64,000 bases of DNA from Agrobacterium tumefaciens (GTDB lineage Bacteria > Pseudomonadota > Alphaproteobacteria > Rhizobiales > Rhizobiaceae), in contig NZ_CP072309.1 of the NCBI RefSeq assembly GCF_017726655.1, positions 1,484,501 to 1,548,500 of the forward strand, given 5' to 3'. How positions within the stretch are numbered: the stretch's first letter is position 1; each line of letters opens with the position of its first letter. Position numbers and translations under genes: made by a program. Positions 55,340 to 64,000 of this stretch are shown here, piece by piece. The notes under the pieces are model-generated. The model had not been told where the DNA came from and did no database searches. It was given only the letters and a program-made list of their open reading frames with translations.

Positions 55340-56776
55340 TCAGCTCATCTGGCTGACGAACTTTGTCTCCAGATAGGCTTGAACTGCTTCCGAGCCGCCT
55401 TCCGTGCCGTAACCGGAGTCCTTGATGCCGCCGAAGGGGACTTCGGGGAGCGCAAGGCCGTTGTGGTTGATGGTCAGCATGCCGGCCTCGACCTGCTGGC
55501 CGAGCGCGTGCGCGGTCTTGACCGAGCCGGTGAAGGCATAGGATGCAAGACCGAAGGGCAGGCGGTTCGCTTCGGTGATGGCATCGTCAAACGTCGAGAA
55601 GCGGTTGATGATCGCGACCGGGCCAAAGGGCTCGTCGTTCATGATCTTCGCAGACGTGGGCACATTGGCGAGAACCGTCGGCTCGAAAAAATTGCCCTTG
55701 TTGCCGATGCGGCGGCCCCCGGTTTTCAGTTCGGCGCCGTGGGAAACGGCATCGTTGATGAGGCCTTCCAGTGCGGGAATGCGGCGCTCATTGGCGAGCG
55801 GCCCCATGACCACGCCGTCTTCCAGACCATTGCCCACCTTGATTGCCTTCGTGGCTTCCACGAAACCTTCGAGGAAACGATCCGCCACGCCGTCCTGCAC
55901 GAGGAAGCGGGTGGGCGCGACGCAGACCTGACCGGCATTGCGGAACTTGGCAAGCGAGGTGACCTCGATCGCCTTGTCGATATCGGCATCGTCGAAGATC
56001 ATGACGGGCGCATGACCGCCAAGTTCCATCGTCGCGCGCTTCATATGCTTGCCCGCAAGCGCTGCCAGATGTTTGCCGACCGGGGTTGAGCCGGTGAAGG
56101 AAATCTTGCGGATGACCGGATGCGGGATCAGGTATTCGGAAATTTCCGAAGGAACACCATAGACAAGGCCGATGACGCCGGCAGGCACACCGGCGTCGAC
56201 GAAGGCGCGGATGAGTTCTGCCGGAGATGCCGGGGTTTCCTCGGGCGCCTTGACGATGATGGAGCAACCGGTGGAAAGCGCCGCGGAGAGCTTGCGGACG
56301 ATCTGGTTGATCGGGAAATTCCAAGGCGTGAATGCTGCCACGGGACCGACCGGAAGCTTGATGGCAAGCTGCGAAACGCCGGTCGCGCGGGCAGGGATGA
56401 CCTGGCCATAGGTGCGGCGGGCTTCTTCGGCAAACCAGTCGATGGTGTCGGCAGCACCCATGATCTCGGTGGCGGATTGCGCCAGCGGCTTACCTTGCTC
56501 GCGGGTCATGATATAGGCGATCTTTTCCTTGCGCTCGCGCAGGATATCGGCAGCCTTGCGCATGATCTTCGAACGCTCAAAGGGCGAGGTGTCGCGCCAC
56601 AGCTTGAAACCGCGCTCGGCTGCGGCAAGCGCTAGATCAAGGTCTTCCTTCTCGGCATGGGCGATCGCGCCGATGATTTCGTCGGTCGCGGGATCGGACA
56701 CGGCGATCGTCTTGCCGGAAACGGCGTCTCGCCATTCGCCATCAATGAGAAGTTTGATGTCGGGATAGGTGTGCAT
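55340..56776 (-). CDS. NAD(P)-dependent succinate-semialdehyde dehydrogenase type enzyme
   Basis: 478 aa aldehyde dehydrogenase. [20 protein letters not shown] with the catalytic glutamate, [15 protein letters not shown] with the catalytic cysteine and NDEPFGPVA are present. Similar in style to succinate- and 2-oxoglutarate-semialdehyde dehydrogenases of Rhizobiaceae. ATG 56776 with AAGGT at the right distance is preferred over ATG 56791. Single gene convergent with queE. The semialdehyde could arise from GABA or from oxidised sugar acids. Confidence 0.85.
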   Translation of the reverse strand: MHTYPDIKLLIDGEWRDAVSGKTIAVSDPATDEIIGAIAHAEKEDLDLALAAAERGFKLWRDTSPFERSKIMRKAADILRERKEKIAYIMTREQGKPLAQSATEIMGAADTIDWFAEEARRTYGQVIPARATGVSQLAIKLPVGPVAAFTPWNFPINQIVRKLSAALSTGCSIIVKAPEETPASPAELIRAFVDAGVPAGVIGLVYGVPSEISEYLIPHPVIRKISFTGSTPVGKHLAALAGKHMKRATMELGGHAPVMIFDDADIDKAIEVTSLAKFRNAGQVCVAPTRFLVQDGVADRFLEGFVEATKAIKVGNGLEDGVVMGPLANERRIPALEGLINDAVSHGAELKTGGRRIGNKGNFFEPTVLANVPTSAKIMNDEPFGPVAIINRFSTFDDAITEANRLPFGLASYAFTGSVKTAHALGQQVEAGMLTINHNGLALPEVPFGGIKDSGYGTEGGSEAVQAYLETKFVSQMS

Positions 56777-57378
56777 AGGGACTACCTTCATGATGCGGCC
56801 GATACGGCGCTAGCCGTCCGACCCGGAGACGTGAACAGATTTTCCTGACCGGACGATATCCGGCATCGCGGCTTTCGCTGCGCGGGACAGGTGTCTGGAT
56901 ATTTCCAGCAGAGGTTCAGGGACCGCCGGAAACGAAATCGACAGCCTTTATATTAAGTTTCGCGATGGGTGTTTCAACCGTGCACTTTGGCAATCGTGAG
57001 GATTTTTCGCTGAAGCAGCCCGCGCTCATGCTCCCGGTTTGCCTTTCGGATGGCGTTTGATTGGCCCGTATTTTACCGCGAATCAGAGGGCTTTCGCCGA
57101 GGAGGTCGTTGAGCAGTCTCGCCGCTATATAGACTCTCCCCCGTGGCCTGCGCCTTGGAAAAGCCTCCTGCTTGACCCATAACCGGGCGCCGGGATCAAA
57201 AAACTACATTAGCGCGAAAAACTTATCAAAAGAGTTTACTCAAAACCTAGAGAAAATACGGACAAAAACTCAGTGAGGATATAACATCATTTCCTGATAT
57301 ATATTGATACCGTCGGTTCCCTTGACCTTTAACGGTTGGCGAAAACCCTCGACCTGAACCTATCGATGGAGAAAAACC
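56777..57378. other. Long non-coding region upstream of pruR
   Basis: About 600 bp between the divergent aldehyde dehydrogenase and the pruR-dcpA operon. Part 57200-57310 is clearly AT-rich compared with its surroundings and probably holds the pruR promoter. I see no gene, RNA family or palindrome of note. Confidence 0.5.
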
Positions 57379-57885
57379 ATGAGTTTCGCCCGGGTACTGC
57401 TCAGCGCGTTCTTGTCGCTCATATGGCTTTCCTGTGCCGAGGCGGGGGACATAGCCAAACCGCAGGGCAAGCCGATATTAACCATTTCCGGCAACATCAC
57501 CAATACGAATGCCGACGGCGCTGCGCAGTTTGATCGCGACATGCTGGAAGCGCTCGGCATGGAGGCGGTGGAAACGACGACCCCCTGGCACGATGGCCGC
57601 GTTCGTTTCGAGGGTGTCCCGCTCTCTAAATTGATGGATATCGTGGGTGCAAAGGGCACCAACGTCACGGCAGTCGCGCTTAACGATTACGTCAGCACCA
57701 TACCCATCGACGACTTTAAGAAATACAAGGTTATCCTGGCGATCAAACTGAATGGCAATTACATGACCGTTCGCGAAAAGGGCCCTTTGTTCGTCATATA
57801 TCCCTATGACAGCGATCCGGAATTGCAAAAGCAGACCTATTACACACGGTCCGCATGGCAAGTTGCCAAATTGATAGTGGAATAA
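57379..57885 (+). CDS. pruR: Periplasmic pterin-binding protein of the sulfite-oxidase fold
   Basis: 168 aa. A signal peptide MSFARVLLSAFLSLIWLSCAEA (cleavage about 22) leads into a single molybdopterin-oxidoreductase-like domain: PILTISGNITNTNADGAAQFD, TPWHDGRVRFEGVPLSKLMDIVGAKG and KGPLFVIYPYD. The molybdenum cysteine of sulfite oxidase is lacking at the usual place. In A. tumefaciens the equivalent PruR binds pterins in the periplasm and acts on the DcpA sensor domain encoded next door; the two genes are 9 bp apart here. Name given from this architecture and pairing. Confidence 0.85.
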   Translation: MSFARVLLSAFLSLIWLSCAEAGDIAKPQGKPILTISGNITNTNADGAAQFDRDMLEALGMEAVETTTPWHDGRVRFEGVPLSKLMDIVGAKGTNVTAVALNDYVSTIPIDDFKKYKVILAIKLNGNYMTVREKGPLFVIYPYDSDPELQKQTYYTRSAWQVAKLIVE

Positions 57886-57894
57886 AGGTGCCGT

Positions 57895-59829
57895 TTGCGA
57901 AAACTTGTGGCGGTCATTATCTGTTGCTTCGTCCTGGCAACGGGCTATATCGCTTTCGTCATTGCCGAGCGGCAGACCGCTCTGCAGAAATTTGCCCGTT
58001 ATAATGATTCCTGGGCCGTCAGCCAGACGGTCGCCGAATTCCTGCGTCTCCAAAACAGATTGGCGATGTTTGCGCTCTCTCCCGGTAAGGTAGACCGGGA
58101 TGAATTGCAGTTGCGTCTGGACATCATGCTAAGCCGTCTCGAGCTTCTCAAACAGGGAAAACTTGGCGCCTTCATCAACGAACAGCAGCAGTGGCGGGAA
58201 CTCGTCGCCAAGATCGATGATGTTTTGGCCAAGCTGGAGCAGCGGATCAACAGTCTCGAACCAGCAGAGGTTCCGGATTTGATTGCGGCGATGAGCGCGC
58301 TGGATGCGCCGATGACGACGCTTGCCTCGTCCTCGGTTGCCTTTGACGTCAATCTCATCGATACCGCACACGAGGATGTGCGCAAGCTTCACATCGTCTA
58401 TACCGCGCTTGCAGGCGGCCTGATCCTGTGCGGCATCGCGCTGGTGATCTTGCTGCTTCGCCAGAACGATCTGCTGAACCGGGCGCAGAAAAGCATGCGT
58501 GGCCTGACCGACGATCTGCGGGCGGCCACGCTGGAATTGCAGGCGAAAAATGTCAGGCTCGAACATGACGCCTATCATGACGCGCTGACGGGGCTACCCA
58601 ACCGCGCACTGTTCCGGCAGGAATTGATCGAGAGATTACGCCGATCCTTTGGCGGAACCGGCACGACCGCAATCCTGCTTCTCGATCTCGACGGGTTCAA
58701 GGACGTCAACGATACGCTTGGCCACGATGCGGGCGATGCGCTGCTTCAGGCGGTGGCGCAGCGTCTTTCGGCAATCGGCGGTGATTACGACATGGTCTGC
58801 CGTCTGGGCGGCGACGAATTCGCGGTGGTTTCCGACGATCTCAACGAAGATGCCGCGCGACGCCTCGCCTCCAAGCTCATCGACCAGATCAGCCGCACCT
58901 ACCAGCTGGGTGAGCAGGAGGTCAAAATCGGCACCTGTATCGGCATCGCCATTTCGCATGGCGCCGTCGATGCGGACGAATTGTTCAAGCGTGCGGATCT
59001 CGCGCTTTACGAGGCCAAGGCTATCGGTCCCGGCCGGGCGAGTGTGTTCAAGGTTCGCATGCAGAAGCAGTTGACCGAAAAGAAGTCCTTCGAGGCTGAC
59101 CTGCAGACTGCGCTGCAGAATGACGAGCTGGAAGTGTATTACCAGCCGCAGGTGGCAACCCAGACCCGCAAGCTCTGTGGCTTCGAAGCGTTATTGCGCT
59201 GGAAACATCCTATCCGCGGTGACGTGCCGCCCAGCGTGTTCATTCCCGTCGCAGAAAGGACTGGCCTCATTCATTCGCTCGGTAAATGGGTGATGGAAAC
59301 CGCGTGCCGGGAGGCCATGCAATGGGACGAGGACATGAAGGTGGCGGTCAATCTTTCGCCCGTTCAGTTCCACAGCACCAGTCTCATCCAGAATGTCATG
59401 GGCGCGCTTGAAAAAAGCGGACTTGAGCCGAGCCGTCTGGAGCTTGAGATTACGGAATCTATCCTTCTCAACAAGAGCGACCAGACGATCAATACGCTGT
59501 CACGGCTGAAGGCGGTCGGCATCAAAATCGCGATGGATGATTTCGGTACCGGCTATTCGTCGCTCGCCAACCTGCGCGGCGTCCCCTTCGACAAGATCAA
59601 GATCGATCGTTCTTTCCTGCGAGATATAACCACCGACCGCGATGCGCTTGCGATCGTAGAATTCGTGGTTGGCGTCGGTCGCAGTCTGCGGATGACGACG
59701 ATTGCCGAGGGGATCGAGACGGAAGAGCAATATGAGTGCGTGAGGCGCCTCGGCTGCGATCAGGTTCAGGGATATCTCATCAGCAGACCCCTGCCGGCGA
59801 AAGAACTGGTGGCTTGGAGTTCTGTGTGA
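57895..59829 (+). CDS. dcpA: Dual GGDEF-EAL membrane regulator of c-di-GMP
   Basis: 644 aa. Helix 1 (about 4-24), periplasmic sensor (25-167), helix 2 (168-188), a short linker, GGDEF domain with intact GGDEF (305-309) and EAL domain with EALLRW (431 on), DDFGTGYSSL and IAEGIETEEQ. Both catalytic motifs are complete, so it can in principle make and break c-di-GMP; the usual RxxD inhibitory site reads GDYD (296-299). A. tumefaciens DcpA has this design and is switched toward degradation by pterin-loaded PruR, limiting polysaccharide and attachment. Start is TTG 57895 behind AAAGG. Confidence 0.9.
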   Translation: MRKLVAVIICCFVLATGYIAFVIAERQTALQKFARYNDSWAVSQTVAEFLRLQNRLAMFALSPGKVDRDELQLRLDIMLSRLELLKQGKLGAFINEQQQWRELVAKIDDVLAKLEQRINSLEPAEVPDLIAAMSALDAPMTTLASSSVAFDVNLIDTAHEDVRKLHIVYTALAGGLILCGIALVILLLRQNDLLNRAQKSMRGLTDDLRAATLELQAKNVRLEHDAYHDALTGLPNRALFRQELIERLRRSFGGTGTTAILLLDLDGFKDVNDTLGHDAGDALLQAVAQRLSAIGGDYDMVCRLGGDEFAVVSDDLNEDAARRLASKLIDQISRTYQLGEQEVKIGTCIGIAISHGAVDADELFKRADLALYEAKAIGPGRASVFKVRMQKQLTEKKSFEADLQTALQNDELEVYYQPQVATQTRKLCGFEALLRWKHPIRGDVPPSVFIPVAERTGLIHSLGKWVMETACREAMQWDEDMKVAVNLSPVQFHSTSLIQNVMGALEKSGLEPSRLELEITESILLNKSDQTINTLSRLKAVGIKIAMDDFGTGYSSLANLRGVPFDKIKIDRSFLRDITTDRDALAIVEFVVGVGRSLRMTTIAEGIETEEQYECVRRLGCDQVQGYLISRPLPAKELVAWSSV

Positions 59830-59944
59830 ACGAATGCCCGTTCTCTGGCGAAAGCGATGGCTTTTTTACTTGATTTGTCGTTGATTGCCAAACCGCAGCA
59901 TCCGCTTCGCTGACGTTGCTGACTTTATGAAAAGGCATGAACTA

Positions 59945-60640
59945 ATGGAAATACTGGACGTGCATGGGGTGGCCCTTCCTCTTTCTTCCGATGAGGTCTC
60001 GCCCGTCATCTGGCAGGCGCTGACCGACGGCAGCTATGAGGCAAAAGAAGCGCGGAGCGTCCTGAAAGCCATCAAACCAGGCGATCGTGTTCTCGAGTTG
60101 GGATCGGGCATCGGCATCATCACCTCGATCATCGCCGGCATTGAGGATGTATCCGTCTGGGCTTTCGAGGCCAATCCCTCCACGGCCGCGCTCGCGGAGC
60201 GGGTCATCAAGGCCAATTGCCGCGGCAATGTCGTGTTTTCGCAGGGACTTCTTACCGCCGACGAGCCGAGCTCCTATGCCTTTTATGTTCGCAAGGATCT
60301 CTGGATGTCGTCCATGGACGAAAATCAGGGCCCTTATGAAAAACGCATCGAAATCTCCTCCGCGAATATCGATGAATTTGTTGCGGAGCAGGGCATTACC
60401 GCGCTCGTTATGGATATAGAAGGCGCGGAGCGCGATCTGCTCGGCAAGGCCGAGCTTGCCGGCGTGGAGCGGATATTCGTTGAACTGCACGACCACCTTT
60501 ACGGTCTCGCCGGCGTCCGCGACATCATGCAGGCACTCACCGCCAAAGGTTATGCCTATGATCCGCGCGGCTCTCGCGGTCCCTGCGTGCTGTTTTCCCG
60601 GGATGACGGCCCGAGGGAATACGATCCCGAGGTGGATTGA
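59945..60640 (+). CDS. FkbM-like SAM-dependent methyltransferase
   Basis: 231 aa. SAM-binding motif DRVLELGSGIGIITSIIA (about residues 47-64), AFEANPSTAALAERVIKAN and the FkbM signature LVMDIEGAERDLLGKAEL are present. ATG 59945 follows AAAAGG at normal spacing; ATG 59927 and TTG 59885 are alternatives. FkbM-type enzymes methylate sugars or hydroxyls in glycans and natural products. It stands alone 115 bp after dcpA, perhaps a surface-polysaccharide modifier. Confidence 0.75.
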   Translation: MEILDVHGVALPLSSDEVSPVIWQALTDGSYEAKEARSVLKAIKPGDRVLELGSGIGIITSIIAGIEDVSVWAFEANPSTAALAERVIKANCRGNVVFSQGLLTADEPSSYAFYVRKDLWMSSMDENQGPYEKRIEISSANIDEFVAEQGITALVMDIEGAERDLLGKAELAGVERIFVELHDHLYGLAGVRDIMQALTAKGYAYDPRGSRGPCVLFSRDDGPREYDPEVD

Positions 60641-60957
60641 AAGCCGGGCATCTCACGCCGAGAGCGACGTTGGAAAGTTTGTTTTAAACTGCGGGCAGGG
60701 CGCTTAGCGTTTTGCCCGCAATCATTTTACCAGCCGCTTGCGCCATCCGGCGCAACCTTTGGAGCTTCATGCCGTTTAGTGCCCGTGTCACAATTCATCT
60801 GGTAGCGGGCGGCTCCATTATTATTGCCAAAAACGCAATTCATTCCGAATTATTATTGTAATTGTTGAGGCCGTTTTCCTGCGTCATTATCCCTCCATCA
60901 AACCGGCGCACAACAGGATGCACCGGAGATGCCAACGCAACCGAAGGAGAAACGATT
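60641..60957. other. Intergenic region with weak terminator and direct repeats
   Basis: TGCGGGCA (60690-60697)/TGCCCGCA (60713-60720) is a stem with weak tail ATCATTTT, a possible terminator for the methyltransferase gene. ATTATTATTG occurs at 60817-60826 and 60849-60858, and CAATTCAT at 60791-60798 and 60836-60843; they lie in the hydrolase promoter region. No gene seen. Confidence 0.45.
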
Positions 60958-61794
60958 ATGGGCTTTGTTAAGACGACAGACGGAACCGAAATCTTCTACA
61001 AGGACTGGGGCCCGAAGGATGCCCAGCCGATCGTTTTCCACCACGGCTGGCCGCTCTCTTCCGATGACTGGGATGCGCAGATGCTGTTCTTCCTCTCCAA
61101 GGGGTTTCGCGTCGTCGCCCATGACCGCCGTGGCCACGGCCGCTCGGCGCAGGTCTCGGAGGGGCACGACATGGATCATTATGCTTCCGACGCCTTTGCG
61201 GTCGTTGAGGCGCTGGACCTGAAGAACGCCGTCCATATCGGTCACTCCACCGGCGGCGGCGAGGTTGCCCGTTATGTCGCAAAGCATGGTGAGCCCGCCG
61301 GCCGTGTCGCCAAGGCCGTTCTCGTTTCCGCCGTACCACCGATCATGGTGAAGACCGAAGCCAATCCGGAAGGCCTGCCGATGGAGGTTTTCGACGGCTT
61401 CCGCTCGGCGCTTGCCGCAAACCGTGCGCAGTTCTTCCGCGACGTGCCGGCTGGCCCGTTCTATGGTTTCAACCGCGATGGCGCGACCGTTCATGAAGGC
61501 GTGATCCAGAACTGGTGGCGTCAGGGCATGATGGGCAGCGCAAAGGCCCACTACGACGGCATCAAGGCCTTTTCTGAAACCGACCAGACCGAAGACCTGA
61601 AGAATATCAGCGTTCCGACGCTGGTTCTGCACGGCGAAGACGACCAGATCGTTCCGATCGCCGACTCGGCTCACAAATCGATCAAGCTGCTGAAAAACGG
61701 CACCCTGAAGACCTATCCCGGCTTCTCGCACGGCATGCTGACCGTCAATGCCGATGTGCTGAACGCCGACCTGCTTGCCTTTATCAAGGGCTGA
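60958..61794 (+). CDS. Alpha/beta hydrolase, non-haem chloroperoxidase/arylesterase type
   Basis: 278 aa. Catalytic triad Ser97 (GHSTGGGE), Asp228 or 229 (LHGEDDQIVP) and His258 (GFSHGM) is visible; HHGWPLSSDDW forms the oxyanion region. This subgroup hydrolyses aryl esters and shows perhydrolase/bromoperoxidase activity without cofactor. AAGGAGAAACG precedes the ATG. No signal peptide. Single gene; the physiological substrate is unknown. Confidence 0.86.
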   Translation: MGFVKTTDGTEIFYKDWGPKDAQPIVFHHGWPLSSDDWDAQMLFFLSKGFRVVAHDRRGHGRSAQVSEGHDMDHYASDAFAVVEALDLKNAVHIGHSTGGGEVARYVAKHGEPAGRVAKAVLVSAVPPIMVKTEANPEGLPMEVFDGFRSALAANRAQFFRDVPAGPFYGFNRDGATVHEGVIQNWWRQGMMGSAKAHYDGIKAFSETDQTEDLKNISVPTLVLHGEDDQIVPIADSAHKSIKLLKNGTLKTYPGFSHGMLTVNADVLNADLLAFIKG

Positions 61795-61814
61795 GGCTTC
61801 TGCAGAACGGGAGG

Positions 61815-61846
61815 AATGCGGCCGGTTACTCGGCCGCATTTTATTT
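61815..61846 (+). terminator. Terminator of the hydrolase gene
   Basis: AATGCGGCCG (61815-61824) and CGGCCGCATT (61831-61840) make a 10-bp stem with 6-nt loop, then TTATTT. It abuts the convergent rhaK stop codon. Confidence 0.88.
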
Positions 61847-63232
61847 GGGCGAGGCCAGATTGTCCCGCCAGGCGGTGCGATAGGACGTCAGCTCGGGGAT
61901 ATCCCCCGCCGTGAAATGACGCTCTCGCCCTGCAACCGGCTTGATCCCGGTGAGGAGCGCAGCACCCGCACTGGTTCCCGTCGAGCCTTCCATGGCAATG
62001 ACGTCGGTTTCTGCGAAAGCGGCGAGTGCCTTCAAATAGAGCGTGTTTCCGGCGAAGGGTCCTTCAACGACCACAGGTCCTCGTCGTTCAACGAGCGAAA
62101 GGCAGAATTCCGTCATCAGGGCGAGATAGAGCGAGGCAGTGGCATGTCGCTCCGCCCCTGTTGCATCGCCATCGGCGATCCAGCGTGCCGCCTTTTCCGG
62201 AAAGGGGCCGGAGCCGCTGACAACGCTCGGCAGCAGCATCATTCCTTTTTCGATAACTCCGCCGAGCGCGGCTTCAATCTCGTGGATCGTCGCTGGCCCG
62301 AATTGCGCCGCCAACATCTCATATTCCCTGCCGCCCATGAAGCGAGAGGAAGGAACGGGTCGCCCGAGGGCATCGACATTCAAAAGCGTATCGCGGCTGG
62401 GATCCAATGCATCCGCCTTGCCGCCAATGGCGAAATTCACCACCCAGGTGCCGGTGGAAACGACAGAAAAATCTCCGTTGCGGCGAAGAAGGTGCGGCAG
62501 GAGCGAGGCATTGGAATCATGGATGCCGCAATAGACCGGCATCGTCGCAGACAGCCCGGTTTCCTGCGCCAGCGATGGGTGGATCGTTCCCAGCACATCG
62601 AAAGCGGAGCGGACAGGCGCCATCAGATGCTGGATGCCGAGACGCTCCACCAGCGAGGAAAAGCTCTTCCGGCGCGGGTTCCACAGGTCCGTGTGGCAAC
62701 CAAGCGATGTCGTTTCGGTTGCCTGAACGCCGGTCAGCAGCCCTGCCCAATATTGCGGGTAAGTGACGATGTCGCGCACCTTGGCGAAATCGTCCGGAAA
62801 GGCGGTTTTCTGGAAATGGATTTGTGCACCGAGGTTCAGTCCTGCAGGAAGCTGCGGCGAGCCGGTCTCTGCGAAATCGGGCCTGAGCTCGCGATATACT
62901 TTCTGAACGGGTTTGGGGTAGCTATGTTCGTAATCGAGCACCGGCATGGCAAGGTTGCCGTTTCCATCGAGAAGCGCTGCTGAAGCGCCATGGGTGGTAA
63001 TGGAAATCGCATCGAAACCCGGCTCGCGGCCAAACCGCTGAAGCGCGGAAAGAATGAAGTGCCAGAGCATCTCCACATCATAATGCGGGTAGGGGCCATC
63101 GCGGAGAACGGGGTTCGTCCGCTTCTCGCAGGCAATTTCCTCGCCGCTGCCGGTGTCGATGACGACCACTTTGGCATTGGTCTTGCCGATATCGATGACC
63201 GCGACCCGGCTCGGTCTGGTGCTCTCGCTCAT
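61841..63232 (-). CDS. rhaK: L-rhamnose locus sugar kinase
   Basis: 463 aa FGGY-family kinase. Phosphate-binding start [42 protein letters not shown] and a C-terminal [14 protein letters not shown] with [11 protein letters not shown] are present. It lies in the order rhaQ-rhaU-rhaK, as in the Rhizobium leguminosarum rha locus, where RhaK phosphorylates the sugar and is also needed for rhamnose uptake through the ABC importer. Starts as ATGA overlap with the rhaU stop. Confidence 0.87.
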   Translation of the reverse strand: MSESTRPSRVAVIDIGKTNAKVVVIDTGSGEEIACEKRTNPVLRDGPYPHYDVEMLWHFILSALQRFGREPGFDAISITTHGASAALLDGNGNLAMPVLDYEHSYPKPVQKVYRELRPDFAETGSPQLPAGLNLGAQIHFQKTAFPDDFAKVRDIVTYPQYWAGLLTGVQATETTSLGCHTDLWNPRRKSFSSLVERLGIQHLMAPVRSAFDVLGTIHPSLAQETGLSATMPVYCGIHDSNASLLPHLLRRNGDFSVVSTGTWVVNFAIGGKADALDPSRDTLLNVDALGRPVPSSRFMGGREYEMLAAQFGPATIHEIEAALGGVIEKGMMLLPSVVSGSGPFPEKAARWIADGDATGAERHATASLYLALMTEFCLSLVERRGPVVVEGPFAGNTLYLKALAAFAETDVIAMEGSTGTSAGAALLTGIKPVAGRERHFTAGDIPELTSYRTAWRDNLASPK

Positions 63233-63552
63233 GGCAGATGGAACACCGTCACCAGGTCTTTTACAACGGGTGAATTATCGGGATTGCTGTCCATGATGTC
63301 GGCCATATGGGCCCACCACTTTTTCATCACGGGGTGTTCGGGCAAAGCCGCCATGCCGTGGGTCTTCGGCCGCGTCAGCACGCCGAAGAGAGTGTTGGTT
63401 TCCGGGTCGAGATGGATGGAGTAGTCGCTGACACCTGCCTCGTGCAGCAGCGCCACCAGTTCAGGCCATATCTCGTCGTGGCGCTTTTTGTATTCGGCCT
63501 CCTTGCCGGCGAAGAGTTTCATCTTGAAGGCGTGTTTTTCGAGTTCCGGCAT
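63229..63552 (-). CDS. rhaU: L-rhamnose mutarotase
   Basis: 107 aa dimeric enzyme that interconverts alpha and beta L-rhamnose. Conserved residues appear in [27 protein letters not shown] N-terminus (active-site histidine in KRHDEIWP), [17 protein letters not shown] and the tryptophan pair [11 protein letters not shown]. Length matches RhaM/RhaU. It lies 3 bp after rhaQ and overlaps rhaK by 4 bp. Confidence 0.92.
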   Translation of the reverse strand: MPELEKHAFKMKLFAGKEAEYKKRHDEIWPELVALLHEAGVSDYSIHLDPETNTLFGVLTRPKTHGMAALPEHPVMKKWWAHMADIMDSNPDNSPVVKDLVTVFHLP

Positions 63553-63555
63553 GGC

Positions 63556-64000
63556 TCAGCCTTTCATGGCTCGAAGGCGGCGGACGACGATGGGGATGGC
63601 GATGGTGATGATCAGCAGCAGACCGACAAAGATCGACATGACGATACCGGGCACATTCAAAAGACCGAGACCGAAAGTGACGAGGCCCATGACGAAGGCG
63701 GCGATGACGACGCCTGCAATTGTGCCGGAACCGCCGAGAATGGAAACGCCGCCCAGCACCACCATGGTCACCACCTCAAGCTCCCAGCCTTGAGCGATCG
63801 ACGGGCGGGTAGAGCCGAGCCGCGAGGTGAGGCAGACGGCGGCGATGCCGCTCATCAGGCCGGTGAGCAGGAAGAGGATGAACTTCACGCGCTCGACGGG
63901 AATGCCGGAAAAGCGGGCGGCGAAGGGGTTGGTGCCGATGACATAGACCTGCCGGCCGAAATTGGTGGCGTGCAGCAAAATGGCGAAGAGGACGGCCATG
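63556..64000 (-). CDS. rhaQ: L-rhamnose ABC importer permease (C-terminal part, cut by window edge)
   Basis: The last 148 residues of an RbsC-type permease are inside the window; the frame runs off the right edge, so the start is not seen. VYVIGTNPFAARFSGIPVERVKFILFL, SIAQGWELEVVTMVVLGGVSILGGSGTIAGV and four to five hydrophobic helices identify a CUT2 permease. In the R. leguminosarum locus rhaQ directly precedes rhaU, hence the name; rhaP is the close paralogue. Confidence 0.8.
   Translation of the reverse strand, partial: MAVLFAILLHATNFGRQVYVIGTNPFAARFSGIPVERVKFILFLLTGLMSGIAAVCLTSRLGSTRPSIAQGWELEVVTMVVLGGVSILGGSGTIAGVVIAAFVMGLVTFGLGLLNVPGIVMSIFVGLLLIITIAIPIVVRRLRAMKG

Overview
The window is GC-rich (about 60%), tightly packed alphaproteobacterial DNA. 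Gene content points to Rhizobiaceae, most likely an Agrobacterium species: a pruR-dcpA pterin/c-di-GMP signalling pair of the kind described in A. tumefaciens, a uronate dehydrogenase close to the Agrobacterium enzyme, a rhizobial-type rha locus, a fused malic enzyme, a PrsDE-like type I secretion pair and many sugar ABC importers. The mix of catabolic and transport modules without ribosomal or core replication genes suggests a secondary replicon such as the Agrobacterium linear chromosome; this placement is inference.

Left part, 1-5.2 kb: a minus-strand catabolic operon (M20 deacetylase, 2-hydroxyacid dehydrogenase, cupin, aldehyde dehydrogenase, tartrate/isopropylmalate-type dehydrogenase, start of a succinate-semialdehyde dehydrogenase). 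5.6-9.3 kb: a cobalamin riboswitch followed by a translationally coupled FecCD-type ABC importer whose last gene is a complete pseudoazurin. 9.5-12.7 kb: a type I secretion ATPase and its membrane-fusion partner.

12.7-25.4 kb: a sugar-acid catabolic island. A lactonase and a GntR repressor are divergent from a long operon with three successive Gfo/Idh/MocA oxidoreductases, a CUT1 ABC importer, an IlvD/Edd dehydratase, a uronate dehydrogenase and an RraA-like protein. Two near-identical 12-bp palindromes lie in the divergent promoter. 25.7-29.5 kb: a CUT2 (ribose/rhizopine type) ABC importer ending in a strong terminator, then a class I glutamine amidotransferase-like hydrolase.

30.6-34.2 kb: a TakP-like TRAP binding protein convergent with its presumed permease genes, with one terminator for each strand. 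34.5-46.7 kb: small single genes (aa3 oxidase subunit IV, a secreted hypothetical protein, a DadA-like oxidase, a soluble two-PAS chemotaxis receptor, NADP malic enzyme, LysR regulator, PQQ glucose dehydrogenase, ManC). 47.0-53.3 kb: a second CUT1 importer with a TIM-barrel isomerase and another Gfo/Idh/MocA enzyme; a LacI-type palindrome occurs before the binding-protein gene and again before the permease genes.

53.4-55.2 kb: queC-queD-queE for preQ0 synthesis, preceded by what reads as a preQ1-I riboswitch. 55.3-61.8 kb: succinate-semialdehyde dehydrogenase, pruR-dcpA, an FkbM-like methyltransferase and an arylesterase/chloroperoxidase-type hydrolase. 61.8-64 kb: the end of an L-rhamnose locus (rhaQ partial, rhaU, rhaK). 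I saw no tRNA, rRNA, CRISPR array, insertion sequence or phage gene.
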